DNA of 64,000 nucleotides from Rhodoblastus sphagnicola. GTDB taxonomy: Bacteria > Pseudomonadota > Alphaproteobacteria > Rhizobiales > Beijerinckiaceae. Location: NCBI RefSeq assembly GCF_002937075.1, contig NZ_NHSJ01000041.1, positions 1 to 64,000 on the forward strand, given 5' to 3'. The notes under the pieces were generated by a model. The model did no database searches. It was given only the letters and a program-made list of their open reading frames with translations, and was not told the DNA's origin. Of the stretch, positions 1 through 8,944 are shown in pieces (positions within the stretch are counted from its first letter, which is position 1; the number at the start of each line of letters is the position of its first letter). Made by a program: the position numbers and the translations under genes.

Positions 1-1083
1 GGTACGGCCGCGCGCGTCGGTCCACAGGCCGCCCATGTGGTAATGCTCCGCCGGCGCCACCGGGATCGGCTGTGTCGCAGGGTCGATGCCGGCCTCAAGG
101 CAGGCGCTCGCGACATTGGGGAATTTTTCGCAAAAAGCCGCGCCGACCGCCTTGGTGGCGTCGAGAAAGGCGCCGCGTCCGCCCGCGACCTCGGCGAAAA
201 CCCCGCGCGCGACAATGTCGCGCGGGGCCAGTTCGGCATCCTTGTGCAGCGCCGGCATGAACCTTTTGCCGGCGCGGTTGACCAGAATGGCGCCCTCGCC
301 GCGCAGGGCTTCGGTGGCGAGCGGCGCGGGATCGCGGCCGATGTCGATGGCGGTGGGGTGGAATTGCACGAATTCGGCGTCCGCGATCCGCGCGCCGGCG
401 CGGGCGCCCATGGCCAGGGCCGCGCCAGTCGCCTGCGGCGGATTGGTGGTCAGCGCATAGAGCGCGCCAATGCCGCCGGTCGCCAGAATGGTGGCGCGCG
501 CGGTGAAAGCGTGGAAGCGGTTTTCCGCGTCGCGCGCGAACACGCCGGCGACGCGGCCGTTCTGCACGATCAGATCTTCGGCGACATGGCCTTCGATCAC
601 CTTGATCGACGGCGTGGCGCGGACGCGCGCGATCAAAGCGGCCATGATCGCCGCGCCGGCGCCGTCGCCCTTGACGCGGACGATGCGCCGGGCCGAATGC
701 GCCGCCTCGCGCGAGGGAACGAGCGCGCCCGCCGCGTCGCGGTCGAACGGCGCGCCAAAGCTCAGGAGATCGTCGATGCGGGCGCGGGCCTCGCGGGCGA
801 CCGACAGCGCCACCTCCATGTCCACGATGCCGGCGCCGGCGACGGCCGTGTCCCGGGCGTGCAGTTCCGGGCTGTCGCCGGGCAGGACGGCGGCGGCGAC
901 CCCGCCCTGCGCCCAGGCGGAAGAAGCCCCCTCCCCCAGCGGCGCAGCGACGAGCAGCGTCACCTTCTCAGGCGCAAGTTTGAGCGCGCAGAACAGGCCG
1001 GCGAGGCCGCCGCCCACGATGAGAATGTCGCACAAGTCCCCTGCCCCGGCTTCGGGGAGAGGATGATCAGGGGATGAACGCAT
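1..1083 (-). CDS. nadB: L-aspartate oxidase (partial, C-terminus outside window)
   Basis: Flavoprotein that oxidises L-aspartate to iminoaspartate, the first step of de novo NAD synthesis; its product is passed to quinolinate synthase, encoded just upstream. The frame opens with ATG at 1083 and shows an N-terminal FAD-binding motif ([15 protein letters not shown], about residues 20-34). Near the window edge it has the family signature HYHMGG, which lies in the substrate-binding part of L-aspartate oxidases. About 361 residues are visible of a family length near 510-540, and the rest runs off the left edge. It lies 71 bp downstream of nadA on the same strand, so the two are probably cotranscribed. 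Confidence 0.93.
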   Translation of the reverse strand, partial: MRSSPDHPLPEAGAGDLCDILIVGGGLAGLFCALKLAPEKVTLLVAAPLGEGASSAWAQGGVAAAVLPGDSPELHARDTAVAGAGIVDMEVALSVAREARARIDDLLSFGAPFDRDAAGALVPSREAAHSARRIVRVKGDGAGAAIMAALIARVRATPSIKVIEGHVAEDLIVQNGRVAGVFARDAENRFHAFTARATILATGGIGALYALTTNPPQATGAALAMGARAGARIADAEFVQFHPTAIDIGRDPAPLATEALRGEGAILVNRAGKRFMPALHKDAELAPRDIVARGVFAEVAGGRGAFLDATKAVGAAFCEKFPNVASACLEAGIDPATQPIPVAPAEHYHMGGLWTDARGRT

Positions 1084-1109
1084 TGCGGAAAGTCCAGTTT
1101 GACCGTTGC

Positions 1110-1138
1110 AAAAACCCTGTCCCGCGTGGGGACAGGGG
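1110..1138 (-). terminator. Stem-loop with T-run between nadA and nadB
   Basis: On the minus strand a 9-bp GC-rich stem (CCTGTCCCC with its complement, stem 1115-1137, 4-base loop) is followed directly by TTTTTG. It sits between the nadA stop and the nadB start, so it could terminate or attenuate read-through into nadB. No experimental support is available. Confidence 0.5.
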
Positions 1139-1154
1139 CAGGTCCGTCAGGCGG

Positions 1155-2258
1155 CTATTTCACCGCGATCATGCGTTCCACCGAGCGGCGGGCGCGGGCG
1201 GCGAGCGCCGGATCGATGACGACTTCATCACGCATGTAGACGAGGCTGTCGAGAATCTTGGGAAGCGTGATGCGCTTCATATGCGGGCAGAGATTGCAGG
1301 GGCGGATGAATTCCACGCCCGGCGTCTCCGCCGCGACATTGTCGGCCATCGAGCATTCGGTGACCAGCAGGACGCGCTTGGGCCGGCGCGTCTTGACATA
1401 ATCGATCATCGCCGCCGTCGAGCCGGAGAAGTCGCAGACATCGACCACTTCCGGCGGGCATTCGGGATGAGCAATCAGTTCGATCGAGGGATCGTTGGCG
1501 CGATAGGCCAGCAGCTCCTCGGCCGTGAAGCGCTCATGCACCTCGCAGGCGCCATGCCAGGCGATGATCTTCACCTTGGTCTGGCGCGCGATATTGGCGG
1601 CGAGGAAACGGTCGGGCACCATGATGACGGTGTCAACGCCGAGGCTCTCCACGATCTTCACCGCATTGGACGAGGTGCAGCAAATGTCCACCTCCGCCTT
1701 CACGTCGGCCGAGGTGTTGACATAGGCGACCACCGGCACGCCCGGATATTTGCGCCGGAGCGCGCGAACATCCTCGCCGGTGATCGAGGCGGCGAGCGAG
1801 CAGCCGGCCTTGGAATCCGGGATCAAGACGGTCTTGTCCGGGCTGAGAATCTTGGACGTCTCGGCCATGAAATGCACGCCGCCCTGCACGATGACATCGG
1901 CCTCGGACTGTTCGGCGACGCGGGCGAGCTGCAAGGAATCCCCGACCACGTCGGCGACACAATTGTAGATTTCCGGCGTCTGGTAGTTGTGCGCCAGAAT
2001 GACGGCGTTGCGCTGCTTTTTCAGCTCGTTGATCGCCTTCACATAGGGCGCGTGAAACGGCCATTCGATCGGCGGAATGATCGCCTTGACCTTTTCGTAG
2101 AGATGCGCGGTCTCGCGGGCGACTTCCGGCGTCCAGGCCAGATTGGGCATGGCGACAGGCGCGAAACGCGGCTCATGAAGCGCATGTTGGCGCTCCTGCG
2201 CGTCGCGGGTGAATACGGGCGAACCCGAGGCGGCGGCTTTGGCGGAAGTTGCCGGCAT
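1155..2258 (-). CDS. nadA: Quinolinate synthase A
   Basis: Iron-sulfur enzyme that condenses iminoaspartate with dihydroxyacetone phosphate to quinolinate in NAD biosynthesis. The 367-residue product contains the family sequence [16 protein letters not shown], the motif [15 protein letters not shown], and cysteines expected to hold the 4Fe-4S cluster (including ECPPEV and CNLCPHMK). The open frame continues upstream to 2543, but the ATG at 2258 has a purine-rich ribosome site (AAGGGGGT) and gives a normal length, so I place the start there. Two inverted repeats at 2272-2292 and 2339-2359 lie directly upstream and are likely operators. Confidence 0.95.
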   Translation of the reverse strand: MPATSAKAAASGSPVFTRDAQERQHALHEPRFAPVAMPNLAWTPEVARETAHLYEKVKAIIPPIEWPFHAPYVKAINELKKQRNAVILAHNYQTPEIYNCVADVVGDSLQLARVAEQSEADVIVQGGVHFMAETSKILSPDKTVLIPDSKAGCSLAASITGEDVRALRRKYPGVPVVAYVNTSADVKAEVDICCTSSNAVKIVESLGVDTVIMVPDRFLAANIARQTKVKIIAWHGACEVHERFTAEELLAYRANDPSIELIAHPECPPEVVDVCDFSGSTAAMIDYVKTRRPKRVLLVTECSMADNVAAETPGVEFIRPCNLCPHMKRITLPKILDSLVYMRDEVVIDPALAARARRSVERMIAVK

Positions 2259-2271
2259 GACGCTTACCCCC

Positions 2272-2292
2272 TTATGCTCATCGTGAGCATAA
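2272..2292. promoter_or_regulatory. Perfect inverted repeat upstream of nadA (candidate NAD-repressor operator)
   Basis: A perfect 21-bp palindrome: 9-base arms TTATGCTCA and TGAGCATAA around the spacer TCG. It ends 13 bp before the nadA start codon, so a bound protein would block transcription or translation initiation. The arrangement fits a NadQ-type repressor of NAD synthesis in alphaproteobacteria; the protein assignment is inference. Confidence 0.6.
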
Positions 2293-2338
2293 CACGAACC
2301 CAAAAAAGCGCCGTCGCAGCGGCGGTCATGGAACTTAC

Positions 2339-2359
2339 ATATACTCAGTCTGAGCATAA
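2339..2359. promoter_or_regulatory. Second, imperfect copy of the nadA operator
   Basis: The right arm TGAGCATAA is identical to that at 2272-2292, while the left arm ATATACTCA differs at two positions. The centre is 67 bp from the first copy. Two related palindromes in front of one gene suggest cooperative binding. Confidence 0.5.
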
Positions 2360-2440
2360 TGCAAGCCCATGACTTTTTGATCCTCGCGCCGAGCCGCCGG
2401 GCGAAACGCCGCCATCGCCGAGCGGTCGCCGGAGAGATAT

Positions 2441-2752
2441 TTAGTTCTTGATTTGGGTGAAGGTGTAGCTGCCGGGGAGCGCCTTCGCCAGCGCGCCGCT
2501 CATGGTGGATGGGAAGCAGGCCAGGGTGTAGCTGTTCGCACATCGCCCGCGCCCGGTAGGAACGTAGCTCGCCACTTTGGCGCTGTAGGCGGCGCCGCTG
2601 TCGGACGTGGAGTTCAATTGCGTGATGCTGGCGCGGCCGGCGGACGTCTTGCGCGGATTCCGACAGCTTTTGCCGGGTGAGGACGGCGCGGCCAAGGTCG
2701 AGCGGGCGCCGCCGCCACGGACGAAAAGCCCGAGGCGGCGAACGCGGATCAT
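2441..2752 (-). CDS. Hypothetical protein, 103 residues, coupled to the upstream hydrolase
   Basis: I do not recognise this protein. Its ATG overlaps the stop codon of the hydrolase at 2749-3672 (ATGA), which suggests translational coupling. The N-terminal half is arginine-rich and of poor coding quality. The C-terminal half, with two cysteines and the ending [11 protein letters not shown], looks more protein-like. It could be a real small downstream gene or a decayed one. This stretch (2360-2748) otherwise holds only the nadA promoter region. Confidence 0.35.
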   Translation of the reverse strand: MIRVRRLGLFVRGGGARSTLAAPSSPGKSCRNPRKTSAGRASITQLNSTSDSGAAYSAKVASYVPTGRGRCANSYTLACFPSTMSGALAKALPGSYTFTQIKN

Positions 2753-3672
2753 GCGGAGACTGTATCTGCGACGGTTTCTTTGGCTTTTGCGGGCGCGGCG
2801 GAGGCGCTCAAAACCTTCTTGAGCACGTCGGGATGCCGCAGCACGCTGTAATGGCCGTAAAGCGGCGCGCAGGTTTCTCCGGCGCCCGGCAGGCGGGCGG
2901 ATTCGGGCGGCGAGACGAATTCGTCGCGGCCCGACCAGAAGGCGTGGACGGGAACCGGCGGCTCCTGCGCGTTGAGCGCCGCCAGCCATGCCGACTTCGC
3001 CTCCATCTGGCGACCGCAGGGGCCGGGCGCGAATTTGGCGAGGCGCGCGCCATGATGCGGCGTGGCCAGCGTGATCAGGCCGGCGACGCCGGCGCCGCCA
3101 TGGCGGGCGAGGTAAGCGCGCGCCACCAGGCCGCCCAGGCTGTGCCCGACCAACAGGACTTGCGTCGCCCCGGTCTGTTCGCGCACAAGGGCGATGCGCT
3201 GCTCCAACTGCCGCGCGAGCAGGTCAATGTCGGCGAAGGGCCATGCGAAGGTCACGGCCGCGACCTGGCGGCCGGCCTCTTCAAGATCGCGCTTCAGATC
3301 GAACCACAGCGCGCGATTGCAGGCATAGCCGGGAATCAGCACGACCGGAATGTCGTCCGGCGCATGGGCCAGCGGCTTTTCCTCGCTCATCCAGAAGTTT
3401 TCGAACGGCATCAGCAATACGAAGGCGCGCCAGAATTCAAGAACTTCCCTGGCGCTCGCCAGCCATCGGCGCTGGGGCGGCGCAATCCGCAGGAAGCCGG
3501 GCGCGCTCAGGGCGAGGGCGCCGAGCGGAATCGCCGTCTGCAGCCCGAAGAAACAGACAAGAAGGACGACCAGTCCGGCCTCGAAGCCGAACAGCATTTT
3601 CGTGAGATGGCCGAGACTCGCGGCGACAACTAGGATCAGAACAAGAACAATCCGCAATATTATGGTCAGCAT
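2749..3672 (-). CDS. Membrane-anchored alpha/beta hydrolase, lipase-like
   Basis: The 307-residue product begins with hydrophobic stretches (about residues 3-20 and 28-50), so it is probably anchored in the inner membrane. The following hydrolase domain has an oxyanion-hole type motif ([14 protein letters not shown]), the nucleophile elbow GHSLGG and the sequence TLATPHHG typical of triacylglycerol-lipase-like and PGAP1-like proteins. The substrate cannot be named. The open frame extends upstream to 3762, but the ATG at 3672 follows a GGAGAG ribosome site and avoids overlap with the divergent acyl-CoA synthetase, so I chose it. Confidence 0.8.
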   Translation of the reverse strand: MLTIILRIVLVLILVVAASLGHLTKMLFGFEAGLVVLLVCFFGLQTAIPLGALALSAPGFLRIAPPQRRWLASAREVLEFWRAFVLLMPFENFWMSEEKPLAHAPDDIPVVLIPGYACNRALWFDLKRDLEEAGRQVAAVTFAWPFADIDLLARQLEQRIALVREQTGATQVLLVGHSLGGLVARAYLARHGGAGVAGLITLATPHHGARLAKFAPGPCGRQMEAKSAWLAALNAQEPPVPVHAFWSGRDEFVSPPESARLPGAGETCAPLYGHYSVLRHPDVLKKVLSASAAPAKAKETVADTVSA

Positions 3673-3791
3673 CAGAGCTCTCCACGCCGCGCGCTTTTGA
3701 TCGGCGTCATTGTTTTTCCCTGCGGCGACCGAATTATGAACGCGCGGGTTGCGCAATGACAAAGATCAACAATAAACCGGGAGGGCGCAAC

Positions 3792-5480
3792 GTGGAACGC
3801 ATTTGGCTGGAGCGATACCCCGCCGGAGTCGACGCGGACATCGACGTCCAAGCCTTTCCCTCGCTGCGGCATATGTTCGAGGACTGCGTCGCGCGCTTTC
3901 CCGACAACACCGCCTTCATCAGCATGGGCGCGCGTCTGTCCTACCGGCGCTTGCGCGAACTGAGCTGGAATTTCGGCTCCTATTTGCAGAATGTCGTGAA
4001 ACTGCCGCGCGGCGCGCGGGTGGCGCTGATGGCGCCAAATCTGCTGAGCTATCCCGTCGCGCTGTTCGGGGCGCTGTCGGCTGGTTATGTCGTCGTCAAC
4101 TGCAATCCGCTCTACACCGCTTACGAGCTTGAGCGGCAGTTGAAGGATTCCGGCGCCGAGGCGCTGGTGGTGATCGAGAATTTCGCTGTTACGGCGGCGG
4201 CGGCGGCGCAACGCACTTCGGTGCGTTGCGTGGTGGTCGCGACCATGGGCGACCTGCTCGGATTCGCCAAGGGCGCGCTGACCAATTTTGTCGTCAGGCA
4301 TGTCAAGCGGCTGGTTCCGGCCTTTGACATTCCCGGCGCGGTTTCCTTCGCGGAGGCGTTGCGCCTTGGCGCGCGCGCGCCGCTGGTTTTGCCGGAGCTT
4401 GGTCCCGACGATCTCGCCTTTCTGCAATATACCGGCGGCACCACCGGGGCGCCCATCGGCGCCGAGCTGACGCATGGCGGCGTGATCGCCAATGTGCAGC
4501 AGGGCTTCGCCTGGTGCCGGCCCTTTGTCGAGGACGCCTGCGAAACCGTCGTCACTCCCCTGCCGCTTTACCATATCTTCGCCCTGACCGTGAGTTGCCT
4601 GCTGTTCATGAGGTTCGGCGCCGCCAACCTGCTGATCGTCAACCCGCGCGACATCAAGGGCATGGTGCGCGAACTGGCCCGCACCCGGTTCACGGCCATC
4701 AGCGGGGTCAACACCCTGTTCAACGCCCTGCTCGCCAAAGAAGCCTTCTGCCGGCTCGATTTCAGCGCGATGAAGATCTCGGTGTCCGGCGGCATGTCGC
4801 TGCACAAGGCGGTCGCGGAAAAATGGAAGGCCGTCACCGGCCGCACGCTGATCGAAGGCTACGGCCTGACCGAATGTTCGCCCGCCGCCATGATCAATCC
4901 GCTCGATCTCGAAGGTTTCAGCGGCGCCGCCGGCCTGCCCATGCCGCGGACCGAAATCTCCATCCGCGACGAAGCCGGCGTCGAGGTTCCGCTCGGCCAA
5001 CAGGGCGAACTCTGCATCAAGGGGCCGCAGCTCATGCGCGGCTATTGGAAGCGCCCGGAGGAAACGGCGGCGGCTTTCACCCCCGATGGCTTCTTGCGGA
5101 CGGGCGACATTGTGACCTCGGACGCGCAGGGTTTCGTGCGCGTCGTCGATCGCAAGAAGGACATGATCCTGGTCTCCGGCTTCAACGTCTACCCCTGCGA
5201 GGTCGAGGACATTGTCGCGCTGCACCAGGGCGTGAAGGAAGTCGGCGCCGTCGGCGTGTTCGATGCGCGCACGGGCGAGGCGGTCAAGATCGTCGTGGTC
5301 AAGCGCGATGAGGGGCTGGTCGCGGAGGATCTGGTCGCCCATTGCCGCAAATATCTCGTCGGCTATAAAATTCCGCGTCACATCGAGTTTCGTTGCGACC
5401 TGCCCAAGACCAGCGTCGGCAAGATCCTGCGGCGCGCGCTGCGCGAAGAGCACCCGCCAGCGCCCCAGCAGGCGCATTGA
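3792..5480 (+). CDS. Long-chain acyl-CoA synthetase (FadD-like) with altered P-loop lysine
   Basis: ANL-superfamily enzyme expected to activate fatty acids to acyl-AMP and then acyl-CoA. I chose the GTG at 3792: it follows a GGAGGG ribosome site and gives ERIWLERYPAGV, matching the usual FadD N-terminus; an in-frame ATG at 3756 has no good site. Visible motifs are the P-loop YTGGTTGAPIGAEL, GYGLTECSPA, the GDIVTSDAQGFVRVVDRKKD hinge region, and the catalytic C-terminal lysine in PKTSVGKILRR. The P-loop normally ends with lysine-glycine, and here the lysine is isoleucine, which may lower or change activity. Length (562) is normal. It diverges from the lipase-like gene, perhaps forming a lipid-use pair. 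Confidence 0.85.
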   Translation: MERIWLERYPAGVDADIDVQAFPSLRHMFEDCVARFPDNTAFISMGARLSYRRLRELSWNFGSYLQNVVKLPRGARVALMAPNLLSYPVALFGALSAGYVVVNCNPLYTAYELERQLKDSGAEALVVIENFAVTAAAAAQRTSVRCVVVATMGDLLGFAKGALTNFVVRHVKRLVPAFDIPGAVSFAEALRLGARAPLVLPELGPDDLAFLQYTGGTTGAPIGAELTHGGVIANVQQGFAWCRPFVEDACETVVTPLPLYHIFALTVSCLLFMRFGAANLLIVNPRDIKGMVRELARTRFTAISGVNTLFNALLAKEAFCRLDFSAMKISVSGGMSLHKAVAEKWKAVTGRTLIEGYGLTECSPAAMINPLDLEGFSGAAGLPMPRTEISIRDEAGVEVPLGQQGELCIKGPQLMRGYWKRPEETAAAFTPDGFLRTGDIVTSDAQGFVRVVDRKKDMILVSGFNVYPCEVEDIVALHQGVKEVGAVGVFDARTGEAVKIVVVKRDEGLVAEDLVAHCRKYLVGYKIPRHIEFRCDLPKTSVGKILRRALREEHPPAPQQAH

Positions 5481-5614
5481 TCGCCGCCGTATGATTTGCG
5501 CAACGCCGGGGTTTCACGCTTGATGTCGCGCGGGCGCAAGAGCATCATTTGGTCTGGCGGCCCGCCGACAACAACAACAAGAGCGGGCGCGCCGGTCCAG
5601 AACGGGAGGTCGCC

Positions 5615-5827
5615 ATGATACGCCCAATCGTGAAACTCGCATGCGCCGCGCTGTTGGGTTCCTCCGTCTTGTTAGCGCCGGGCCCTGAATCCGCGCAGGC
5701 CGCGCCCATCTCCGCGTCGATCCTCGCCATGCAGGCCGGGTCGTCGCCCCTGATCGAAAAGACTTATTATTATCGCCGTCATTACCGGCGTCATTACGGG
5801 CATCACCGCCACTGGCGCCGTTGGTGA
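5615..5827 (+). CDS. Small secreted Tyr/Arg/His-rich peptide
   Basis: A 70-residue protein with a clear signal peptide (MIRPIVKLACAALLGSSVLL, then AQAAP as a likely cleavage site). The short mature tail ends in a run rich in Tyr, Arg and His (YYYRRHYRRHYGHHRHWRR). The start has a GGGAGG ribosome site. Peptides of this composition are common in Rhizobiales and have no assigned role. The histidine-rich tail could bind metal or anionic surfaces, which is speculation. Confidence 0.65.
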   Translation: MIRPIVKLACAALLGSSVLLAPGPESAQAAPISASILAMQAGSSPLIEKTYYYRRHYRRHYGHHRHWRRW

Positions 5828-5952
5828 GGATGCGCTCGGCTGACTGAAACCTCGCAAGCACGCCGCCGGACCCGATTCGGCGGCGTTTGCGTGTCTCCGG
5901 CCCGAAAGGACAGGCGCAGCGAATGAGACGATTGCATCGGAGCGCCCTCGCG

Positions 5953-6054
5953 CTAGAGCAAGTTTGGTGAACCCCGTTCACCAAACTTGCTCTAGCTCTT
6001 TGGTTTTTCGCATATTCTTTTCCGAAAACCGCGCACACTTTTCGGGAATATGCG
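5953..6054. repeat. Two-module palindromic intergenic repeat, copy 1
   Basis: Module one is a perfect inverted repeat (19-base arms beginning CTAGAGCAAG, 5953-5971 and 5977-5995, 5-base loop). Module two follows after CTCTTTG and has outer arms GCATATTC / GAATATGC and inner arms CCGAAAA / TTTTCGG. The same two-part layout, with compensating base changes, recurs at 28690-28792. It ends right at the start of a 5'-truncated reading frame. Confidence 0.75.
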
Positions 6055-6058
6055 CTAA

Positions 6059-6301
6059 CAAATTCCGCGCCGGCGCGAATTTTGGCTCCGTGCGGAAAAA
6101 AAACTGCGGGAATCGCCGGATTACGCCAGCGGCCGGGGCGCCAATGTGTTTTTCCCGGACGAGCGCCTTTATCCTCAGGCGCGGCCGCTGGCAAAAGTTC
6201 GGCGCGACCTGCTCGCGCGCGAGGTTGGCGAGACCGACCTTCTGGAGGCGCTGGCGAAACTGGCGCGGCGATTCATTCCGCCAGTTTTACGGCCTGCGTG
6301 A
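6059..6301 (+). pseudogene. 5'-truncated small gene, DUF2934-like
   Basis: An open frame of 80 codons without a start codon, bounded on the left by an in-frame TAA at the edge of the repeat 5953-6054. It encodes REFWLRAEKKLRESPDY and ends ARRFIPPVLRPA. The EFWLRAE segment resembles the C-terminal part of short DUF2934 proteins. I infer that the original N-terminus was lost when the repeat or a deletion arrived. The last 29 bases overlap the end of the convergent glycosylase gene. Identification rests on one short motif. The rest of the gap 5828-6272 holds only the repeat. Confidence 0.4.
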
Positions 6302-7670
6302 GATCGTCGAGAAAGGCGCGCCATGCCAAGCGTTTTTCCTGCTCGTCTTCGAGCCGCAGCAGATAGGCGGGATGGGTGGTGGCGAGCAGGCGGCGGTTTT
6401 CCGCAAGCTCAATGAGCCCGCCCCGGCTTTCGCGCACGGAGAGAGTTTGGCCGGTCAGCCCGCGCAGCGCGGAGGCGCCCATGGCGACGATGATTTTTGG
6501 CCGCATCAGTTCAATTTCGCGATGCAGCCACCATGAACAGGCGTCGATTTCGCCGACGCTCGGCTTGGCGTGGATGCGGCGCTTGCCCTTCAACGTGAAC
6601 TTGAAATGTTTGACGGCGTTGGTGACGTAAATTTCGGCGCGGACGCAGCCGACGCGGCGCAGGGCCTCATCAAACACTTTTCCCGCCGGGCCGACCAGCG
6701 GCGCGCCGCAAATGTCTTCCTGATCGCCCGGTTGCTCCGCGACGATCATCAACTGCGCACGCGCCGGGCCGGCGCCGCAAACGGTTTGGGTGGCGTCGCG
6801 GTGGAGCGGGCATTTTTCGCAACAGGCGAGTTGCGCGCGGAGGTCGGCGAGATCGCTTGCATCGGCGGGCGCTTCCGACTGCGGCGCGGGCGGGCGCGAA
6901 AGAGAAAAACGCGGTGGCGTTGGCGGCGTCGCGATCATGGCCTCGGCGCGGTTTTGCGCGGCGCGGGCGAGCGCGGGAATCGCTTGCGCCTCCGGCAGGT
7001 TGCGCCAGAATTTTTTCGGCAATTGCGATTGCATGGCGGCAAGATTGAGGCGCGCCGGGTTGAAGATCGAGGCGTAATAGGTGCGCCAGTCTTCGTCGCG
7101 GGCGTCGTCAGCCGGGACATCGCCGCGCGCGCCGCCGGGCGCGAAACGCACTTCGCCTTCGTCATAATGGGCTGACAATTCCGGCGTGACGATCGACCAG
7201 CGCATGTTGGCGAAGCGGCGGGCGAAAAAATCGGCGTTGGCGCGCAGGGTGTAATGGCTCGGCTCGTACCAGGCGAGGAAGCGCGCTTGCGCGCCATCGC
7301 CCAGTTCGCGGAAGCGCACGAAGGCGCGCATCTTGTGGATGTCGCGCCGCGCCTCGCCCTCCAGCTTTTTTAAGGCGCGGACGTCGGAATCGGCGGGGTT
7401 TTGCAGGAAACGCGGGTCGCGCGCCGCGCGCCACAGCGCGCGATAGACCATGGCGAAGCGGCTTTCCGCGCGATGCAGCAGCGCGGCGGTAAAATGCTTT
7501 TCGCCGCGCCAGGGAGCGCGCGGCGCCGGGGCGGCGCTGGCGAACAGATCACCCGCCGCGCCGACGCTCCAGCCGACGCGTTCCGGGGTCTCGCCCTCGG
7601 CGATCAGGGCGGCGGCGTGTTGGTAAAAACGTTCCGGATCATCTGGCCGGTCCAGCGCAATCATGCGCAT
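6273..7670 (-). CDS. udgX: UdgX-family uracil-DNA glycosylase fused to a TIGR03915/DUF4130-type domain
   Basis: Two-part protein of 465 residues. The N-terminal half (about 1-235) matches the 'probable DNA metabolism protein' family that pairs with a radical SAM partner. The C-terminal half (about 260-465) is a family-4-like uracil-DNA glycosylase with clustered cysteines (CCEKCPLH), motif AEQPGDQED, and the insertion KRRIH that marks UdgX. In mycobacterial UdgX the histidine of this loop forms a covalent bond with the abasic DNA, and that histidine is present here. The gene overlaps the radical SAM gene: the second ATG at 7664 forms ATGA with its stop, and the ATG at 7670 is 6 bases earlier. 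Tight coupling suggests a joint DNA repair role. Confidence 0.88.
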   Translation of the reverse strand: MRMIALDRPDDPERFYQHAAALIAEGETPERVGWSVGAAGDLFASAAPAPRAPWRGEKHFTAALLHRAESRFAMVYRALWRAARDPRFLQNPADSDVRALKKLEGEARRDIHKMRAFVRFRELGDGAQARFLAWYEPSHYTLRANADFFARRFANMRWSIVTPELSAHYDEGEVRFAPGGARGDVPADDARDEDWRTYYASIFNPARLNLAAMQSQLPKKFWRNLPEAQAIPALARAAQNRAEAMIATPPTPPRFSLSRPPAPQSEAPADASDLADLRAQLACCEKCPLHRDATQTVCGAGPARAQLMIVAEQPGDQEDICGAPLVGPAGKVFDEALRRVGCVRAEIYVTNAVKHFKFTLKGKRRIHAKPSVGEIDACSWWLHREIELMRPKIIVAMGASALRGLTGQTLSVRESRGGLIELAENRRLLATTHPAYLLRLEDEQEKRLAWRAFLDDLTQAVKLAE

Positions 7671-8893
7671 GCGAACAGGTCCAACTGGCGCGGCTCCGGC
7701 CGTAGTTTTTGCATCAGGCGCTCGGAGTCGAGCGTGGCGCCGGGGGTCCAGTCGAGCGCGGTGATGAAGGGCAGGAGTTTCTTGACGCTGCTTGCGAGGC
7801 GGGAGATGTCGTCGAGCCGCAGCGCGGCGTGGCGCCTTGCGGCGATCATCCGATCCGCCGCGCGCACCCCAAGACCGGGCACGCGCAACAGCATTTCGCG
7901 CGGCGCGCGGTTGACGTCCACCGGAAACAGCGCCCGGTTTTTCAGCGCCCAGCTTGTTTTCGGATCGAGGTCGAGGTCGAGCATGCCGCCGTCCGTCGCC
8001 TGCGTCAGCTCATCGATGCTGAAACCGTAGTTCCGCAGCAGCCAGTCCGCCTGATAGAGCCGATGTTCGCGTCGCAGCGGCGGCGCGCGCGGGGGCAGCG
8101 CGGCGGAGGCGTCGGGGATCGGCGAAAAGGCCGAGTAATAGACCCGGCGCAGGCGGTAGCCGCCATAGAGCATGGCGCTGGTCCGCAGGATCGTGGAATC
8201 GTCGGTGGAATCGGCGCCGACGATCATTTGCGTGGATTGCCCCGTGGCGAAGCGGCGTTTGCGCGCGGATTTTTCCGCCGCGTGGTTGTCGATCTGGCCG
8301 CGAATCGACGCCATGCTCTTGCGAATGGTCGAAAACTGTTTTTCCGGCGCCAGCGTTTTGAAACTCGCCTCTTGCGGCAGTTCGATATTGACCGACAGGC
8401 GGTCGGCCAGTTCGCCGGCGCGGGCGATCAGCGCCGGGTCGGCGTCGGCTATGGCTTTCAGATGGATATAGCCGCGAAACTGGTGGGTTTCGCGCAGCAG
8501 GCGCGCGGTTTCGATCAAGTGCTCCATCGTATAGTCGGGCGAGCGGATGATGCCCGACGACAAAAACAGGCCCTCGATGAAGTTGCGGCGGTAAAAATCG
8601 ATGGTGAGTTGCGCCGCCTCTTCCGCCGTGAACCGCGCCCGCCGCACATTGGACGACACCCGGTTCACGCAGAAGGCGCAATCGTACATGCAGTAGTTGG
8701 TCAGAAGGATCTTCAGCAGCGAAACGCAGCGGCCATCCGGCGTGTAGGAATGACAGATGCCGGAGCCGTTGACAGAACCCACGCCCTTCGCGCCGCGCGA
8801 ATCGCGCTTGGCGCCGCCGCTGGACGCGCAGGAGGCGTCATATTTGGCGGCGTCGGCGAGTATGGCGAGCTTTTGCCGGATGTTCGAACCCAT
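7661..8893 (-). CDS. Putative DNA modification/repair radical SAM protein (TIGR03916 type)
   Basis: A 410-residue radical SAM protein with the cluster motif CMYDCAFC (C-x3-C-x2-C, about residues 68-75). Its sequence follows the family that always accompanies the TIGR03915/UdgX type gene, including the N-terminal DAAKYDASCASSGG and the C-terminal helix-hairpin-helix-like segment around LRVPGLGVRAADRMIAARR, which suggests DNA binding. The reaction is unknown. It is the first gene of a two-gene overlapping operon with udgX. Start is the ATG at 8893. Confidence 0.88.
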   Translation of the reverse strand: MGSNIRQKLAILADAAKYDASCASSGGAKRDSRGAKGVGSVNGSGICHSYTPDGRCVSLLKILLTNYCMYDCAFCVNRVSSNVRRARFTAEEAAQLTIDFYRRNFIEGLFLSSGIIRSPDYTMEHLIETARLLRETHQFRGYIHLKAIADADPALIARAGELADRLSVNIELPQEASFKTLAPEKQFSTIRKSMASIRGQIDNHAAEKSARKRRFATGQSTQMIVGADSTDDSTILRTSAMLYGGYRLRRVYYSAFSPIPDASAALPPRAPPLRREHRLYQADWLLRNYGFSIDELTQATDGGMLDLDLDPKTSWALKNRALFPVDVNRAPREMLLRVPGLGVRAADRMIAARRHAALRLDDISRLASSVKKLLPFITALDWTPGATLDSERLMQKLRPEPRQLDLFACA

Positions 8894-8944
8894 GCGCCGA
8901 TGTTCGCCAAACGTTCACGCTCTGTCAAGCGGCGCTGCGCGTTT

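Noticed and set aside
37-1077. Long open frame on the plus strand
   Set aside because: It is the antisense shadow of nadB, rich in Arg, Ala and Gly with no domain; the minus strand encodes a clear flavoprotein.
1074-2372. 432-codon open frame on the plus strand
   Set aside because: Shadow of nadA; no motif.
3672-5477. 601-codon open frame on the minus strand
   Set aside because: Antisense to the acyl-CoA synthetase, which has all family motifs; the shadow has high-GC bias composition and no recognisable motif.
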